Assembly (NCBI RefSeq): GCF_014648495.1
Contig: NZ_BMRF01000015.1
Coordinates: 62,001 to 126,000, forward strand
Length of the DNA stretch: 64,000 bases
Direction: 5' to 3'
DNA from: Actinomadura cremea
GTDB taxonomy: Bacteria; Actinomycetota; Actinomycetes; Streptosporangiales; Streptosporangiaceae
Shown here: one piece after another, positions 16,416 through 25,752 of the stretch
Numbering within the stretch: position 1 is the first letter of the stretch
Layout: every line of letters starts with the position of its first letter
The notes under the pieces: model-generated
Database searches by the model: none
What the model was told of the DNA's origin: nothing
What the model saw: only the letters and a program-made list of their open reading frames with translations
Made by a program: the position numbers and the translations under genes

Positions 16416-17675
16416 GTGGCTGAACAGCCGCTGCATGAGCACACGCTCGGCAATGGCCTGCGCGTCGTGGTCTGCGAAGACCATGTCGTACCGCTGGCCG
16501 CAGTGAACCTCTGGTACGGCGTGGGGTCGCGGCACGAGCGGGCCGGGCGCACCGGCCTGGCGCACCTGTTCGAGCACCTGATGTTCCAGGGCTCCGCGAA
16601 CGTCGCCGAGGGGGAGCACGCCGCGCTGCTGGAGAGCGCGGGCGCCTCCTTCAACGCCAGCACGTCGTTCGAGCGCACGAACTACTACGAGACCGTCCCG
16701 GTCAGCCACCTGGAGCTCGCGCTCTGGCTCGAAGCCGACCGGATGGGGACGCTGCCCGCCGCGCTCACCCAGGCCAACCTCGACAACCAGCGCGACGTCG
16801 TGAAGAACGAGCGCCGCCAGCGGTACGACAACCAGCCCTACGGGACGGCGTTCGAGCGGCTGTGCGCGCTGACGTTCCCCGAGGGGCACCCGTACGCGCA
16901 CACGCCGATCGGGTCGATGGACGACCTCGACGCCACCACCCTTGAGGACTGCGCCGACTTCTTCGCCACCTGGTACGCGCCGGGCAACGCGGTCCTGTCC
17001 GTGGTCGGCGACGTCGACCCCGACCAGACGATCGCGGCCGTCGAGCGCTACTTCGGCGGTATCCCGTCCGGCCCGGCGAAGCCGCCCGCCCGCACCGGCG
17101 ACCTCGGCCCGCTGACCGGGATCCGGGGCGAGACCCTCGACGAGGAGGTCCCCTCCCCCGCCTACTTCGCGATGTTCCCGCTCCCGACGGACGGCGGCGA
17201 CGACGTCGAGGCGGCCGAGTTGGCCGTCGAGATCCTCGGCGGCGGCTCCGGTTCCCGGCTCTACGACCGGATGGTCCGGCGCGACGAGATCGCCACCGAG
17301 GTGTGGGCGGGCGTGACGCGGCTGGCGTCCGGCCCGTCCCTGGCGATCGTCGACGCGATCGGCCCCGACCCGGAGAAGATCGCCGCGGTCCTGGACGAGG
17401 AGCTCGCCCGGTTCGCCGCCGACGGGCCGGACGCCGACGAGACCGCCCGCGCCACCGCCCAGGCCGAGCGCGGGTTCCTGGAGCAGACCGAGACGGTCAC
17501 CGGGCTGGCGAACGCGCTGTCGCAGAACGCCACCCAGTTCGACGACCCCGCCCGGGTCTTCACCGCCCCCGGCCGCGCCGCCGCGGTCACCGCGGGCGCG
17601 ATCAAGGAGATGGCGGGCCGCTGGCTCGCGCCCGGCGGCCGCACCGCCCTGACCTACGGAGGCACGCAGTCGTGA
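16416..17675 (+). CDS. M16-family zinc peptidase, catalytic subunit
   Basis: A 419-aa insulinase-family peptidase. The inverted zinc motif HxxEH is intact (H50, E53, H54 in HLFEHLMFQG). The distal zinc-binding Glu lies in VVKNERRQRYDNQ (~132). The C-terminal M16 half follows (GGGSGSRLYDRMVRRDEIATEVWAG). The GTG at 16416 follows GGACGGGAGC; a GTG 36 nt upstream would add LSANRYGRERS. Its stop overlaps the start of the next gene (GTGA), so it is translated together with a second M16 protein, forming the half-active heterodimer typical of this family. There is no signal peptide, so it acts in the cytosol. Confidence 0.92.
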   Translation: MAEQPLHEHTLGNGLRVVVCEDHVVPLAAVNLWYGVGSRHERAGRTGLAHLFEHLMFQGSANVAEGEHAALLESAGASFNASTSFERTNYYETVPVSHLELALWLEADRMGTLPAALTQANLDNQRDVVKNERRQRYDNQPYGTAFERLCALTFPEGHPYAHTPIGSMDDLDATTLEDCADFFATWYAPGNAVLSVVGDVDPDQTIAAVERYFGGIPSGPAKPPARTGDLGPLTGIRGETLDEEVPSPAYFAMFPLPTDGGDDVEAAELAVEILGGGSGSRLYDRMVRRDEIATEVWAGVTRLASGPSLAIVDAIGPDPEKIAAVLDEELARFAADGPDADETARATAQAERGFLEQTETVTGLANALSQNATQFDDPARVFTAPGRAAAVTAGAIKEMAGRWLAPGGRTALTYGGTQS

Positions 17676-19039
17676 CGCAGACCCCGGGCCTGAACCTCGC
17701 GCCCCGGCCCGTCCCCGGCCCCGTCCCGGCGTGGGCCTTCCCCGGCGCCGCCGCCGGCCGCGTCCCGGCCGGTCCCGCGACGCTCCGCTGCGACCTGCCC
17801 GGCCGCCGCCTCGCCGCCGTCCGGCTGGTGCTGCACGCCGGTGCCGGCCGCGAGCCCGGCGGCAAGGACGGCGTCGCCGCGCTCGCCGCCCGCGCCCTGC
17901 AGGAGGGCACCGAACCGGGCGGCGGCACCGCGCTGACCGCCGCGTTCGAGCGGCTCGGCGCCAGCCTCTACACCTTCGCCGACCTCGCCGCCCTCCGGAT
18001 CGGGCTGGACGTCCCGGCCACCCGGCTCGGCCCGGCGATGGAGCTGCTCTCGTCGGTCGTCCGGCGGCCCGCCCTGGACGACGCCGACGTGCGGCGGCTC
18101 GTCCGCGAGCGGCTGGAGGACATCGCGCAGGAGGACGCCACCCCCGCCGCCCGCGCCATGCGCGAGCTGCGCGCGGTGATGTTCCCGGCCGAGGCCCGCG
18201 CGGCCCGCCCCACCGGCGGCGGCCGCGCCTCGGTCGAGGCCCTGACCGGCGCCGACGTCCGCGCGTTCTACGCGTCCGTGGTGCCCGCCGAGGCCACCGC
18301 CGTCGTCGCCGGCGACCTCACCGGGATCGACGCCGACGCCGCGCTCACCACCGCGCTGGAGGGCTGGACCGGCACCGGGGGCCCGCTGCCGACCGCCGAC
18401 ACGATCCTGCCCGAGTCCGCCGCGCGGATCGTCATCGTCGACCGTCCCGGCTCCGTGCAGACCTACCTCAGCTTCGGGCACGGCGTCCCCGACCGCTCGC
18501 ACCACGACTGGCCGTCCCTCACGGTCGCCGCGCACGTGCTCGGCGGCGGGCTCACGTCCCGGCTGAACACCGTCCTGCGCGAGGAGAAGGGCTACACCTA
18601 CGGGATGCGCGCCGGGCTGCTGCGGATGCGGTACTGCGGCCTGTTCGTCGCGCAGGGCGCCGTGCACACCGAGGTCACCGCCGACGCCGTCGCCGACGCC
18701 CTGACCGAGCTGCGCGGCCTCGTGTCCCGCGGCATCGAGGCCGACGAGCACGGCTCGTCCGTCCGGGCCCTGGCCGACCGGGCGCCCGCCGAGTACGAGA
18801 CGCCCTTCGCCATCGCCACCGAGCTCGCCGACGCGTCCGCGAGCGGCCTCGGCGCCGACTACCCGACCCGCTACCTGGAGGCCGTGCGGGCGTCCACGCC
18901 GGACGGCGTCGCGCGCACCTACCGCAAGCACGTCGACCCCGAGGGGCTGACCGTGGTCGCCGTGGGCGACGCCGAGCAGATCCGCGAACCGCTGGAAAAA
19001 CTGGGTTACGCCCCTGTCACCGTCACCTCGAAGGAATGA
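17672..19039 (+). CDS. M16-family peptidase-like protein, non-catalytic partner
   Basis: A 455-aa M16-fold protein. Where the zinc motif should be, the sequence reads GGKDGVAALAARALQEGT, with no HxxEH, so it should not bind zinc. The C-terminal half is well kept: GGGLTSRLNTVLREEKGYTY is the R/Y motif that binds substrate in M16 partner subunits. The GTG overlaps the upstream stop and has GGAGG 9 nt before it. Paired catalytic and substrate-binding subunits are the rule for bacterial M16B enzymes, so this should be the partner of the upstream protein. Confidence 0.9.
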   Translation: MTQTPGLNLAPRPVPGPVPAWAFPGAAAGRVPAGPATLRCDLPGRRLAAVRLVLHAGAGREPGGKDGVAALAARALQEGTEPGGGTALTAAFERLGASLYTFADLAALRIGLDVPATRLGPAMELLSSVVRRPALDDADVRRLVRERLEDIAQEDATPAARAMRELRAVMFPAEARAARPTGGGRASVEALTGADVRAFYASVVPAEATAVVAGDLTGIDADAALTTALEGWTGTGGPLPTADTILPESAARIVIVDRPGSVQTYLSFGHGVPDRSHHDWPSLTVAAHVLGGGLTSRLNTVLREEKGYTYGMRAGLLRMRYCGLFVAQGAVHTEVTADAVADALTELRGLVSRGIEADEHGSSVRALADRAPAEYETPFAIATELADASASGLGADYPTRYLEAVRASTPDGVARTYRKHVDPEGLTVVAVGDAEQIREPLEKLGYAPVTVTSKE

Positions 19040-19143
19040 CCCGATTCCCCTAGGGTGCCGTTGTCGGAGTGAACCACCGCATGATGGTTTTCGTCTGACA
19101 TGTGCGGGGAATCCGCGCCGACGTCACGAGAGAGGAACGTCCG

Positions 19144-20838
19144 GTGTCCTACGGGCAGAGCACGGGCGGCGGGCCGTCCGTCGACACGATCCTTTCGGAG
19201 CCGAACTGCAAGCCCGGCGGAGTGATCGCGGGCACGGTGCACCTGCGCGGCGGGGGCCGTCCGGTCGACGTCCGGCACGTCACCCTGGCGCTGATGCCCC
19301 GCATGCAGAACGGCTACGGCGGCGAGACCGCGGGCCCGGAGGTGTACCGGGGCGCGCTCACCCGGTCGTTCCGCCTGGAGACGGGGCAGCAGCGCGACCT
19401 GGCGTTCTCCATCCCGCTCCCCTACGAGCTGCCGTTCACGACCGTGCTCGGCCGGACGCTGCCCGGCTTCACCATCGGGATGTGCACCGAGGTCGACGCC
19501 GTCGGCCAGCCCGACCCGGGTGACGTCGACCCGATCTCGGTCGAGCCGCTGGAGTCCCAGCAGTGGGTGCTCGCCGCGATCGCGCAGCTCGGCTTCCGGA
19601 TCGGCAAGGTGACGTTCGAGTCGTCGCGGCTGCGCGGCGTCTCGCAGCAGCTCCCGTTCCACCAGGAGATCCACATGTCGCCGCCGTCCCAGTACCGGGG
19701 GCGGCTCGGCAAGGTGGGGCTGAGCTTCGTGGCCAGCCCCCGGACGATGGCGTTCGTGCTGCGCGCCGAGGACCGCACGGCCCCGCCCGACGACGCGTTC
19801 GGCGCGTTCCAGGTCCCGCACGCCGAGGCCGCCGAGACGGACTGGCAGCGCAAGATCGTCCAGTGGCTGGACGCCGCGGCGGCCCTGGCCCCCGCAGCGT
19901 CCTCGCACGGGCACGCGCCCGCTCCGTCGCCGTCCGGCGGGGCCCCGCTGCCGCCGCCCGGCGGCGCTCCCGGGTACCCGGCGCCGCCGCCCGGGTCCCC
20001 GGGCGGCTACGGTCCGCCGTCCGGCAGCCCGCACTTCCCGCCGCCCGCGCCCGCACCGGGCCAGGCGCCGGCGCCCGCCGCCGCGCACGCGTCCGGCCCC
20101 CAGGGCTACCCGCCGCCCCCCGGCCAGGGCCTTCCCGGCGGCCCACCGCCCGGCCAGGGCGGCGCGCCCGGCCTTCCCGGCGGCCCACCGCCCGGCCAGG
20201 GCTTCCCCGGCGGGCCCCCGCCCGGCCAGGGGCTTCCCGGCAACCCGCCGCCGCCCGGCGCGCCCGCCTACCCGCCGCCGCCCCACGTCGGGCCGCCCCG
20301 GCCCGGACGTCCGGCCCCCGGCGGGCCGCCGCCCGCCGCCTACCCGCCGCCCAACGCCCCGTACGGCCCGCCGCCCGGCGCGTACCCCCCGGCCGTCCAC
20401 GGCCAGCCGGCGCCGCCGCAGCACGTCCACCACGGGCACCCGGGCCACCGTCACCGGGGCCACGGCGTCGCCGCGGCCGGGCTCGCCGCCGGCGGCGTGG
20501 CCGCCGCGGGCGTCGGCGGCGCCATGGCCGTCGGCGCGATGGGCGACGCCGCCGTGAACGCCGCCGGATACGCCGCGGGCGCCGCCGCGTACCCGGCCGT
20601 CGACCAGTTCGGGAACGCCATCGGGCAGGCCGGCCAGGAGGCGTTCGCCCAGGCCGGGCAGTACGCGTTCGACCAGGCGGGCCAGTACGCCGGGCAGGTG
20701 GCGCAGGACTTCGCCGGGCAGGCCGCCGGCGAGGTGGCGAACGCCGTCGGCGGCGAGGTCGTGAACGCCGTCGGCGGGGAGATCGCCGGCGGCATCGGCG
20801 AGGTGCTCGGGGGGCTCCTGGGCGGCCTGTTCGGCTGA
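19144..20838 (+). CDS. Spo0M-like arrestin-fold protein with long PPG-rich tail
   Basis: A 564-aa protein. Residues ~8-250 match the Spo0M (SpoOM) arrestin-like fold: a KPGGVIAGTVHLRGG start, then FSIPLPYELPFTTVLGR and a second beta-sandwich half. A linker of about 190 residues follows, rich in Pro, Gly and Gln with repeated GGPPPGQG units, then a His-rich patch (HVHHGHPGHRHRGHG). The Ala/Gly/Gln tail repeats AGQ-type motifs and ends in GGLLGGLFG. The GTG at 19144 follows AGAGGA; an earlier GTG is possible. Spo0M proteins affect sporulation and cell-shape control in Bacillus and Streptomyces (family knowledge). The tail suggests a membrane- or self-associating scaffold. Confidence 0.8.
   Translation: MSYGQSTGGGPSVDTILSEPNCKPGGVIAGTVHLRGGGRPVDVRHVTLALMPRMQNGYGGETAGPEVYRGALTRSFRLETGQQRDLAFSIPLPYELPFTTVLGRTLPGFTIGMCTEVDAVGQPDPGDVDPISVEPLESQQWVLAAIAQLGFRIGKVTFESSRLRGVSQQLPFHQEIHMSPPSQYRGRLGKVGLSFVASPRTMAFVLRAEDRTAPPDDAFGAFQVPHAEAAETDWQRKIVQWLDAAAALAPAASSHGHAPAPSPSGGAPLPPPGGAPGYPAPPPGSPGGYGPPSGSPHFPPPAPAPGQAPAPAAAHASGPQGYPPPPGQGLPGGPPPGQGGAPGLPGGPPPGQGFPGGPPPGQGLPGNPPPPGAPAYPPPPHVGPPRPGRPAPGGPPPAAYPPPNAPYGPPPGAYPPAVHGQPAPPQHVHHGHPGHRHRGHGVAAAGLAAGGVAAAGVGGAMAVGAMGDAAVNAAGYAAGAAAYPAVDQFGNAIGQAGQEAFAQAGQYAFDQAGQYAGQVAQDFAGQAAGEVANAVGGEVVNAVGGEIAGGIGEVLGGLLGGLFG
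20110..20270 (+). repeat. Degenerate in-frame repeat encoding (L/F)PGGPPPGQG
   Basis: At least four near-identical copies of a 24-27 bp unit built on GGCGGCCCACCGCCCGGCC lie within the linker of the Spo0M-like gene. They encode a collagen-like GPP-containing segment. Confidence 0.7.
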
Positions 20839-20937
20839 GGAAATGCCGGGCCATTCCGGACGACATGGGCCGCCCCCTCGGCGGAGGCGGCTCCGGATGG
20901 TTATCGTCGGGAGCGCAGCCGCCTCTCGAGGAGTCAC

Positions 20938-21798
20938 ATGAACACCGTGATCCTGGTCCTGCTCTGCCTCGCGATCGCCGGGCGCGAGCTCTACCTGGCC
21001 TCCGACAAGCGGCTCCCCCGCGCCCAGGCGGAACTGCGCGAACTCCGCGGCCAGCTCGCCGAGCTCGTCCGCCGCCACGAGACCCTGCAGGCGGACGTCG
21101 CCGAGGCCGCGGTACCGTCCGGCATCCCGATCCCGCAGCCGGACCACACCCCGCCGGACGTCCTCGACCGGTTCGACGCGCTCGGCGACCGCGTCGAGCG
21201 CCTCGAGAAGACCGTCGGCGAACTGACCGAGGACCTCGCCGGGCTCGACGCCGACCGCGACGCCCAGCGCGCCCTCGCACGCTCCCTCGACACCGTCGAG
21301 CGCGACATCCGGGAACTGCACCGCGAGATGCTCGACCGGCTCGACCGCGAGGAGGGCGTCGTCGACGGCCTCCTGCTCAGCGAGGAGGGCGAGGCGGAGG
21401 CGCTGCTCGCCGGCGCCTACGAGGGCTGCGCGTCGGAGTACGGGCTCCGCGTCCGCCTTCGGAGCAACCGCGCCGAAGCCGGCTGGCTCGGCACCGGCTA
21501 CCACCTGTCCGGCATGCGCCCCGACGCGCTCGCCGACGAGCTGTTCTCGTACGCGCGCGGCCTCTACGCCCCCGACGACCCGTCCGCGCTCGGCGCCCTC
21601 CTCACCGAGCTCGCGCAGCTGCGCGGCGGCGGCGTCGCGCGCTTCGGCCCGTTCACCGCCGTCCGGACCCGGAGCGCGCTCCTGTGCGGGGTGCTCCCCG
21701 ACGACGACACGACCGTCCCGTGGGAGCTCGCGGGACGCATCCGCGAACTCCCCGACGACCGGCGCTGCGACCTCACCTGGCTCCGCGCCGACGACTGA
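20938..21798 (+). CDS. Unknown membrane-anchored coiled-coil protein
   Basis: A 286-aa protein I do not recognise. An N-terminal hydrophobic helix (residues 2-16) could anchor it. Heptad-rich coiled coil runs through ~27-58 and ~78-140 (Leu/Glu/Arg/Asp-rich), and a compact C-terminal region (~140-286) contains three cysteines. The ATG follows GAGGAG. The gene is in the same direction as the Spo0M-like gene and ends tail-to-tail, with no gap, against the proline-rich repeat gene. The layout suggests a membrane-tethered structural or adaptor protein, but nothing more can be said. Confidence 0.75.
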   Translation: MNTVILVLLCLAIAGRELYLASDKRLPRAQAELRELRGQLAELVRRHETLQADVAEAAVPSGIPIPQPDHTPPDVLDRFDALGDRVERLEKTVGELTEDLAGLDADRDAQRALARSLDTVERDIRELHREMLDRLDREEGVVDGLLLSEEGEAEALLAGAYEGCASEYGLRVRLRSNRAEAGWLGTGYHLSGMRPDALADELFSYARGLYAPDDPSALGALLTELAQLRGGGVARFGPFTAVRTRSALLCGVLPDDDTTVPWELAGRIRELPDDRRCDLTWLRADD

Positions 21799-24700
21799 TC
21801 ACGCGCGCACGAACCGCGGCGTCTCGTCCCGCACCGTCAGCGCCAGCAGGCACCGCGGGACGCGGGCCTCGTCCACCCCGAGGCACAGTGCGAGCCGCAG
21901 GTCGGGATCGACCACGACCGCCCGCCGCAGCGCCCGGAGCGCCCGCCGCGCCTGCGCCCGCGTCTCCGCGCGCCCCGGCTCGTGCAGCGTCCCGGTCACC
22001 ACCCGTCCGGCGTACCGCCACAACTCGGCCGAATCCAGGACACGCGCCCCCGCCGACGCGAGGTTCGCGACGATCACGACACCGCTGTCCTCGTCGTCCT
22101 CGGGCCGCGGCGCCGCGGCCGCCCCCGTGTCGGGCGCCACGGGCCCGCCGACCGGCCGGTGGTAGCGCAGCGGGTCCAGCGTGTCGATGACGAACGCCCC
22201 CGGATACGGGCGCGACGCCCGTCCCCGGCCCGGTTCCGGCCGCGCCTGCTCGGTGTGCGCGCTGAGGTCGAGCACCATCCCCGCGTGGTCGAGCCACGCG
22301 GGCACCCCGAGCCCCGCCCGCCGGTCGAGCCCGACCATCGCGCCCCACAGCTCGTCCGCCCGCCGGGACAGCGTCACCGCCATCCCCGACCCCGGGAACG
22401 CCCCCTCGAGCACCGCGAGCGTCGCCGCCCACGTCGCGCTCCCGACGAACTCCCCGACGAACGCGTCCACGAGCGCCTCACGCCGTCCCGCGTCCGCCGC
22501 ACCCGCCTGCCCCGGAGGCCGCACCTTGGGCGGCACGGTTTCCTCACTCGCGGGTGACGGAACACTGTCCGGCTCGTCCCGCGCGGCGGCCGTCTCGAGC
22601 GCGCCCCGCCGAACCCACGCCGCCGACTCCGGACGCGGCCGCGCCGCCTCGTCCCCCGCACCGTCCCCCGCACCGTCCGACGTCCGGTCCGACGTCCGGT
22701 CCGAGCGGGACGGTTCGTCCGCCGTCCCGACCACGCTCCAGAGCCCGTCGTCGCGCGACGCCGAACCCCCCGGAGGCAGCCCGCGCGGAACGTCCGGGCC
22801 CCCGCCCCCGGGCGGCAGCCCGCGCGGGCCCTCCGCCTCGTCCGGCGGCCCACCGGCGGCCGGCACGGCCGACGGCCCCGGCGGCAGCCCGCGCGGAGCA
22901 GGCGCCGGCTCGTCCCCACCGGGCGCCGGCCCGCGCCGCCCCTCCGCCCCGTCCGCCGGCGCATCCGCCTCGGAACCGGCCGACGGCTCCGAGGACGCAC
23001 CACCGACCGGTCGTGCCGGTGCATCCGCCGGCGATCCTTCGGGCGACACCCGCGGGCCACGCGGCGTCCAGCCGAGGGACGTCGACGACGGCGCGTCCGC
23101 CCCCTCAACCGGCGGCGCCTCCTCAGCAGGCGGCGGCGCCGCCCGTGACGCGTTCGGTGGCGGCGACGAGTTCGCCTTCCCGCGCGACTTCCAAGGCCAC
23201 GAGATGCGCCGACCGCGCGACCTCGGCCCAGCCGCCGAGGGGCCGGGCCGCCACTCGTCCTGCGCCCCCGCCCCGCCGGCCGCCGGAGCGGCCCCCCACG
23301 ACGAACCCGACAGCGGCTCCGCCGAGGACGACCGCCCGCCCTGCGCCCCCGGCTCCGAGGCCGAGGGCGCCGGACGACCGGACGCGGGCCCGCCTCCCGA
23401 ACCGAACCCCTCTACGGGAGGTGGCTGCTCGCCATGCGCACTCGGTTGCGCCGTCGTCGGCGCAGGCCCGTCGAACGGAGCAGCGCCTCCCGAACCGGTC
23501 CCCCAGGACGACCCCGCACCCGAGCCCGACGACGCTGCGGAGGACGGCGGGGCGTCCTGCCATCCCGGCTCGGACGGCGCAGGCGTCGGATGGCCGGACG
23601 AAGCACCGACCTCCCGCCAGACATCCGCACCTCCCGGCGCCCCAGGTTCCCCGGACGACCACTGCTGAGGCGCCCCCGGCACCGCACCACCGGTCGCCTC
23701 AGGGCCCGATCCCCACGACGGCTGCGCGGAGGACGACCGCCCGCCCTGCGGGCTCGGCTGAGCCGCGGTCGGCGCAGGCCCACCGGGCGCGGAAGCACCT
23801 CCCGGAGCAGCTTCCCGCGACGGACTCGTGCCCGGTGACGCTGCGGAGGGCGAGTGCCCACCCTGCCGGCCCGGCTCGGACGACGCGGGCGTCGGACGGC
23901 TGGACGGGGGGCCGACCTCCCGCCAGGCGTCCGCATCTCCGGCCGCCCCAGATTCCCCGGACGACCGCTGCTGGGGCGACCCCGGCACCGCAGGGCCAGG
24001 GCCCCACGACGGCTGCGCAGGGGACGACCGCCCGCCCTGCGGCTGCGGCTCGGATGTCGCGGGTGCCGGACGGCCGGACGCGGGGCCGCCTTCCGGGCCG
24101 GATGCCCACGACGGGCGCGGGCCCGGCGTCTCCGCGGAGGGCGGTCGCTCGCCGGGCGGGCTCGGCTGAGCCGCGGTCGGCGCAGGCCCACCGGCCGAAG
24201 GGCCTCCCGGGCCAGTCCCCCACGACGATCCCGCACCCGAGCCCGGCGACGTTGCGGACGGCGGCTGCTCACCCGGCGTTCCCGGCTGCGATGACTCGGG
24301 GGCCGGATGGCCGGACGGCGGGCCGACGTCCCGTCGGCCGTCCGCACCACTCGGCGACGCGGGCGGCCCATACGACGAGCCGCGCGGATCCGCGAACGCA
24401 CCCGACCCCGGCGCCGCGCCGCCGGGTGCCTCCGAGCCCCACGGGGAGCCCGCTCCCGGCGACTGCCAGGTCTGCGGGCTCGCACCGGGTCGGCCGGGGG
24501 CCTGGGCCCCCGGCGACGGGGCGGACGGCGGGTGCTGGGGGGCCGTGGGCGCGGGGGTGCTCTGGCCCCACGACGACGGGGTGCCCGGCGGTGCCGTACC
24601 CGGGGGGCCGGACGGCGGTTGCCGGGGGGCCGTCGGTGCCGCGCCGCCCGGCGATCCCCAGGACGCGCCGGGCCGCGGGGACGGGCCGTGCGGCGGGAGT

Positions 24701-24843
24701 GGGGGTGACGCGGATGTCTCCGGACGGTAAGGGCGCGGCAGTGCGGCGCCTGCGGGGGGCTTGGTTCTGCCCGCCACGTGGACGTCTCCCGGGTGCGGGA
24801 GTTCGGGTTCGGGCTCTGGACGCTCGTGCCGGCCGGATCTCAC
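21799..24843 (-). CDS. Giant proline/serine/glycine-rich repeat protein with unknown C-terminal domain
   Basis: A 1014-aa protein. Residues ~30-560 are low-complexity and consist of degenerate repeats of roughly 100-130 residues. Each contains blocks such as WREVGPPS, SEPGxQG, GGPAPTAAQPSP, GGRSSSAQPSWG and PQQxSSGE. A short basic patch (SRGRRISWPWKSRGK) follows. An acidic/proline part has four PRGLPPG copies and an SDRTSDRTSDGAGDGAGDEA stretch. The last ~240 residues look folded, mixing helix and strand, and match no family I know. There is no signal peptide or membrane helix. The GTG start is preceded by AGGATCG. The next gene upstream ends 25 nt away and is likely co-transcribed. Confidence 0.8.
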   Translation of the reverse strand: MRSGRHERPEPEPELPHPGDVHVAGRTKPPAGAALPRPYRPETSASPPLPPHGPSPRPGASWGSPGGAAPTAPRQPPSGPPGTAPPGTPSSWGQSTPAPTAPQHPPSAPSPGAQAPGRPGASPQTWQSPGAGSPWGSEAPGGAAPGSGAFADPRGSSYGPPASPSGADGRRDVGPPSGHPAPESSQPGTPGEQPPSATSPGSGAGSSWGTGPGGPSAGGPAPTAAQPSPPGERPPSAETPGPRPSWASGPEGGPASGRPAPATSEPQPQGGRSSPAQPSWGPGPAVPGSPQQRSSGESGAAGDADAWREVGPPSSRPTPASSEPGRQGGHSPSAASPGTSPSREAAPGGASAPGGPAPTAAQPSPQGGRSSSAQPSWGSGPEATGGAVPGAPQQWSSGEPGAPGGADVWREVGASSGHPTPAPSEPGWQDAPPSSAASSGSGAGSSWGTGSGGAAPFDGPAPTTAQPSAHGEQPPPVEGFGSGGGPASGRPAPSASEPGAQGGRSSSAEPLSGSSWGAAPAAGGAGAQDEWRPGPSAAGPRSRGRRISWPWKSRGKANSSPPPNASRAAPPPAEEAPPVEGADAPSSTSLGWTPRGPRVSPEGSPADAPARPVGGASSEPSAGSEADAPADGAEGRRGPAPGGDEPAPAPRGLPPGPSAVPAAGGPPDEAEGPRGLPPGGGGPDVPRGLPPGGSASRDDGLWSVVGTADEPSRSDRTSDRTSDGAGDGAGDEAARPRPESAAWVRRGALETAAARDEPDSVPSPASEETVPPKVRPPGQAGAADAGRREALVDAFVGEFVGSATWAATLAVLEGAFPGSGMAVTLSRRADELWGAMVGLDRRAGLGVPAWLDHAGMVLDLSAHTEQARPEPGRGRASRPYPGAFVIDTLDPLRYHRPVGGPVAPDTGAAAAPRPEDDEDSGVVIVANLASAGARVLDSAELWRYAGRVVTGTLHEPGRAETRAQARRALRALRRAVVVDPDLRLALCLGVDEARVPRCLLALTVRDETPRFVRA
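22990..24480 (-). repeat. Array of long degenerate coding repeats
   Basis: The DNA behind the low-complexity part of the 1014-aa protein contains at least three imperfect long repeats. The clearest start at the WREVG codons, and all keep the reading frame. Copies differ by substitutions and small in-frame length changes, so the array is older than the 15-bp repeat at 15.4 kb. Confidence 0.7.
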
Positions 24844-24868
24844 GCTTCGATCCTGCGTGCCACGAAGA

Positions 24869-25717
24869 TCATCGGCAAGGTCGGCCGAACAGGGCGGCGC
24901 ACAGGGTCTCGAGGCGGTCGGGGCCGTCCTCGACGGGGAGCACGGTGAGGGAGTCGCCGTCGAGGCGGAGGCGGACGGAGATCTCGCGGCCCGGCGGCTC
25001 GTCGATGCCCTGGGAGGCGGCGACGTCCTGCAGGCCGACGGAGACGACGGCGGGGAGGCGGACGGTGTCGGTGGCGGTGCGGAGCGCGTCGTGCCAGAGG
25101 TCGAGGAGGCGGTGGGTGAGGCCGTTGAGGACGCGCGCCCATGGTTCGACGAGGGCGGACGGGACGTCCTCGGTCTGGAGTTCGGGGAGGCCGAAGCGGG
25201 CGAGGCCGCGGGTGGTGAACCAGTAGCCGTCCCCGGACGGGGTGTGCGGCAGGAGGATCCAGTCGGTGAGGCGGACGGCGCCGCGGGGTGAGGGGAGGGA
25301 GCGTTCCAGGCGGTCGCGGGGCAGGATCTGCGGGGTGAAGACGTCGATCACGGTGCCGGGGACGGCGCCGGCGACGGCGCGGGCGGCCCATTCGTGGGCG
25401 GGCGGGCGGCCGGGACGGTACGCGGCGCGGACGGCGAGCAGGTGCGTCGCGCGGGCGAGGGCGGCGAGGGCGGCGGGCGTGGCGCCGTAGGCGGTGAGGA
25501 GGTCGGTGGGGAGCGGGGGCCAGTCGGAGACGGGGCGCCGGTCAAGGGTGATCATGGGGCTGTCGAGCATGCCGAGGACGAGGCCGCGCAGGGGCGGTTC
25601 GACGCGCCGCGCGATCTCGGTGCGGACGAGGTCGCGGGGGTCGGTGATCGGTTCCTCGGACGCCACCGCGTAGACGGCTTCGAGGGTCTCCGGGACGGGC
25701 AGGGTCAGTTCTCCCAC
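24869..25717 (-). CDS. Conserved-looking protein of unknown function
   Basis: A 282-aa soluble protein with balanced composition and no signal peptide or membrane helix. A central segment reads DGYWFTTRGLARFGLPELQTEDVP, which recalls the GLARFGLPEL-type element seen in some conserved bacterial DUFs. I cannot name the family with confidence. The GTG start has only a weak ribosome-binding site. It is the upstream partner, on the same strand, of the 1014-aa repeat protein (25-nt gap), and lies just beyond the terminator of the SpoIIE-type gene. Its role may be linked to the repeat protein's folded C-terminus. Confidence 0.7.
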   Translation of the reverse strand: MGELTLPVPETLEAVYAVASEEPITDPRDLVRTEIARRVEPPLRGLVLGMLDSPMITLDRRPVSDWPPLPTDLLTAYGATPAALAALARATHLLAVRAAYRPGRPPAHEWAARAVAGAVPGTVIDVFTPQILPRDRLERSLPSPRGAVRLTDWILLPHTPSGDGYWFTTRGLARFGLPELQTEDVPSALVEPWARVLNGLTHRLLDLWHDALRTATDTVRLPAVVSVGLQDVAASQGIDEPPGREISVRLRLDGDSLTVLPVEDGPDRLETLCAALFGRPCR

Positions 25718-25752
25718 GTTTCGATCTGAACGGAGCCGGCGCCGGAAATGAT

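Noticed and set aside
17303-21280. Very long Arg/Pro/Ala-rich frames overlapping the M16 and Spo0M-like genes
   Set aside because: They are out-of-frame shadows of high-GC genes: arginine- and proline-biased, with no domains.
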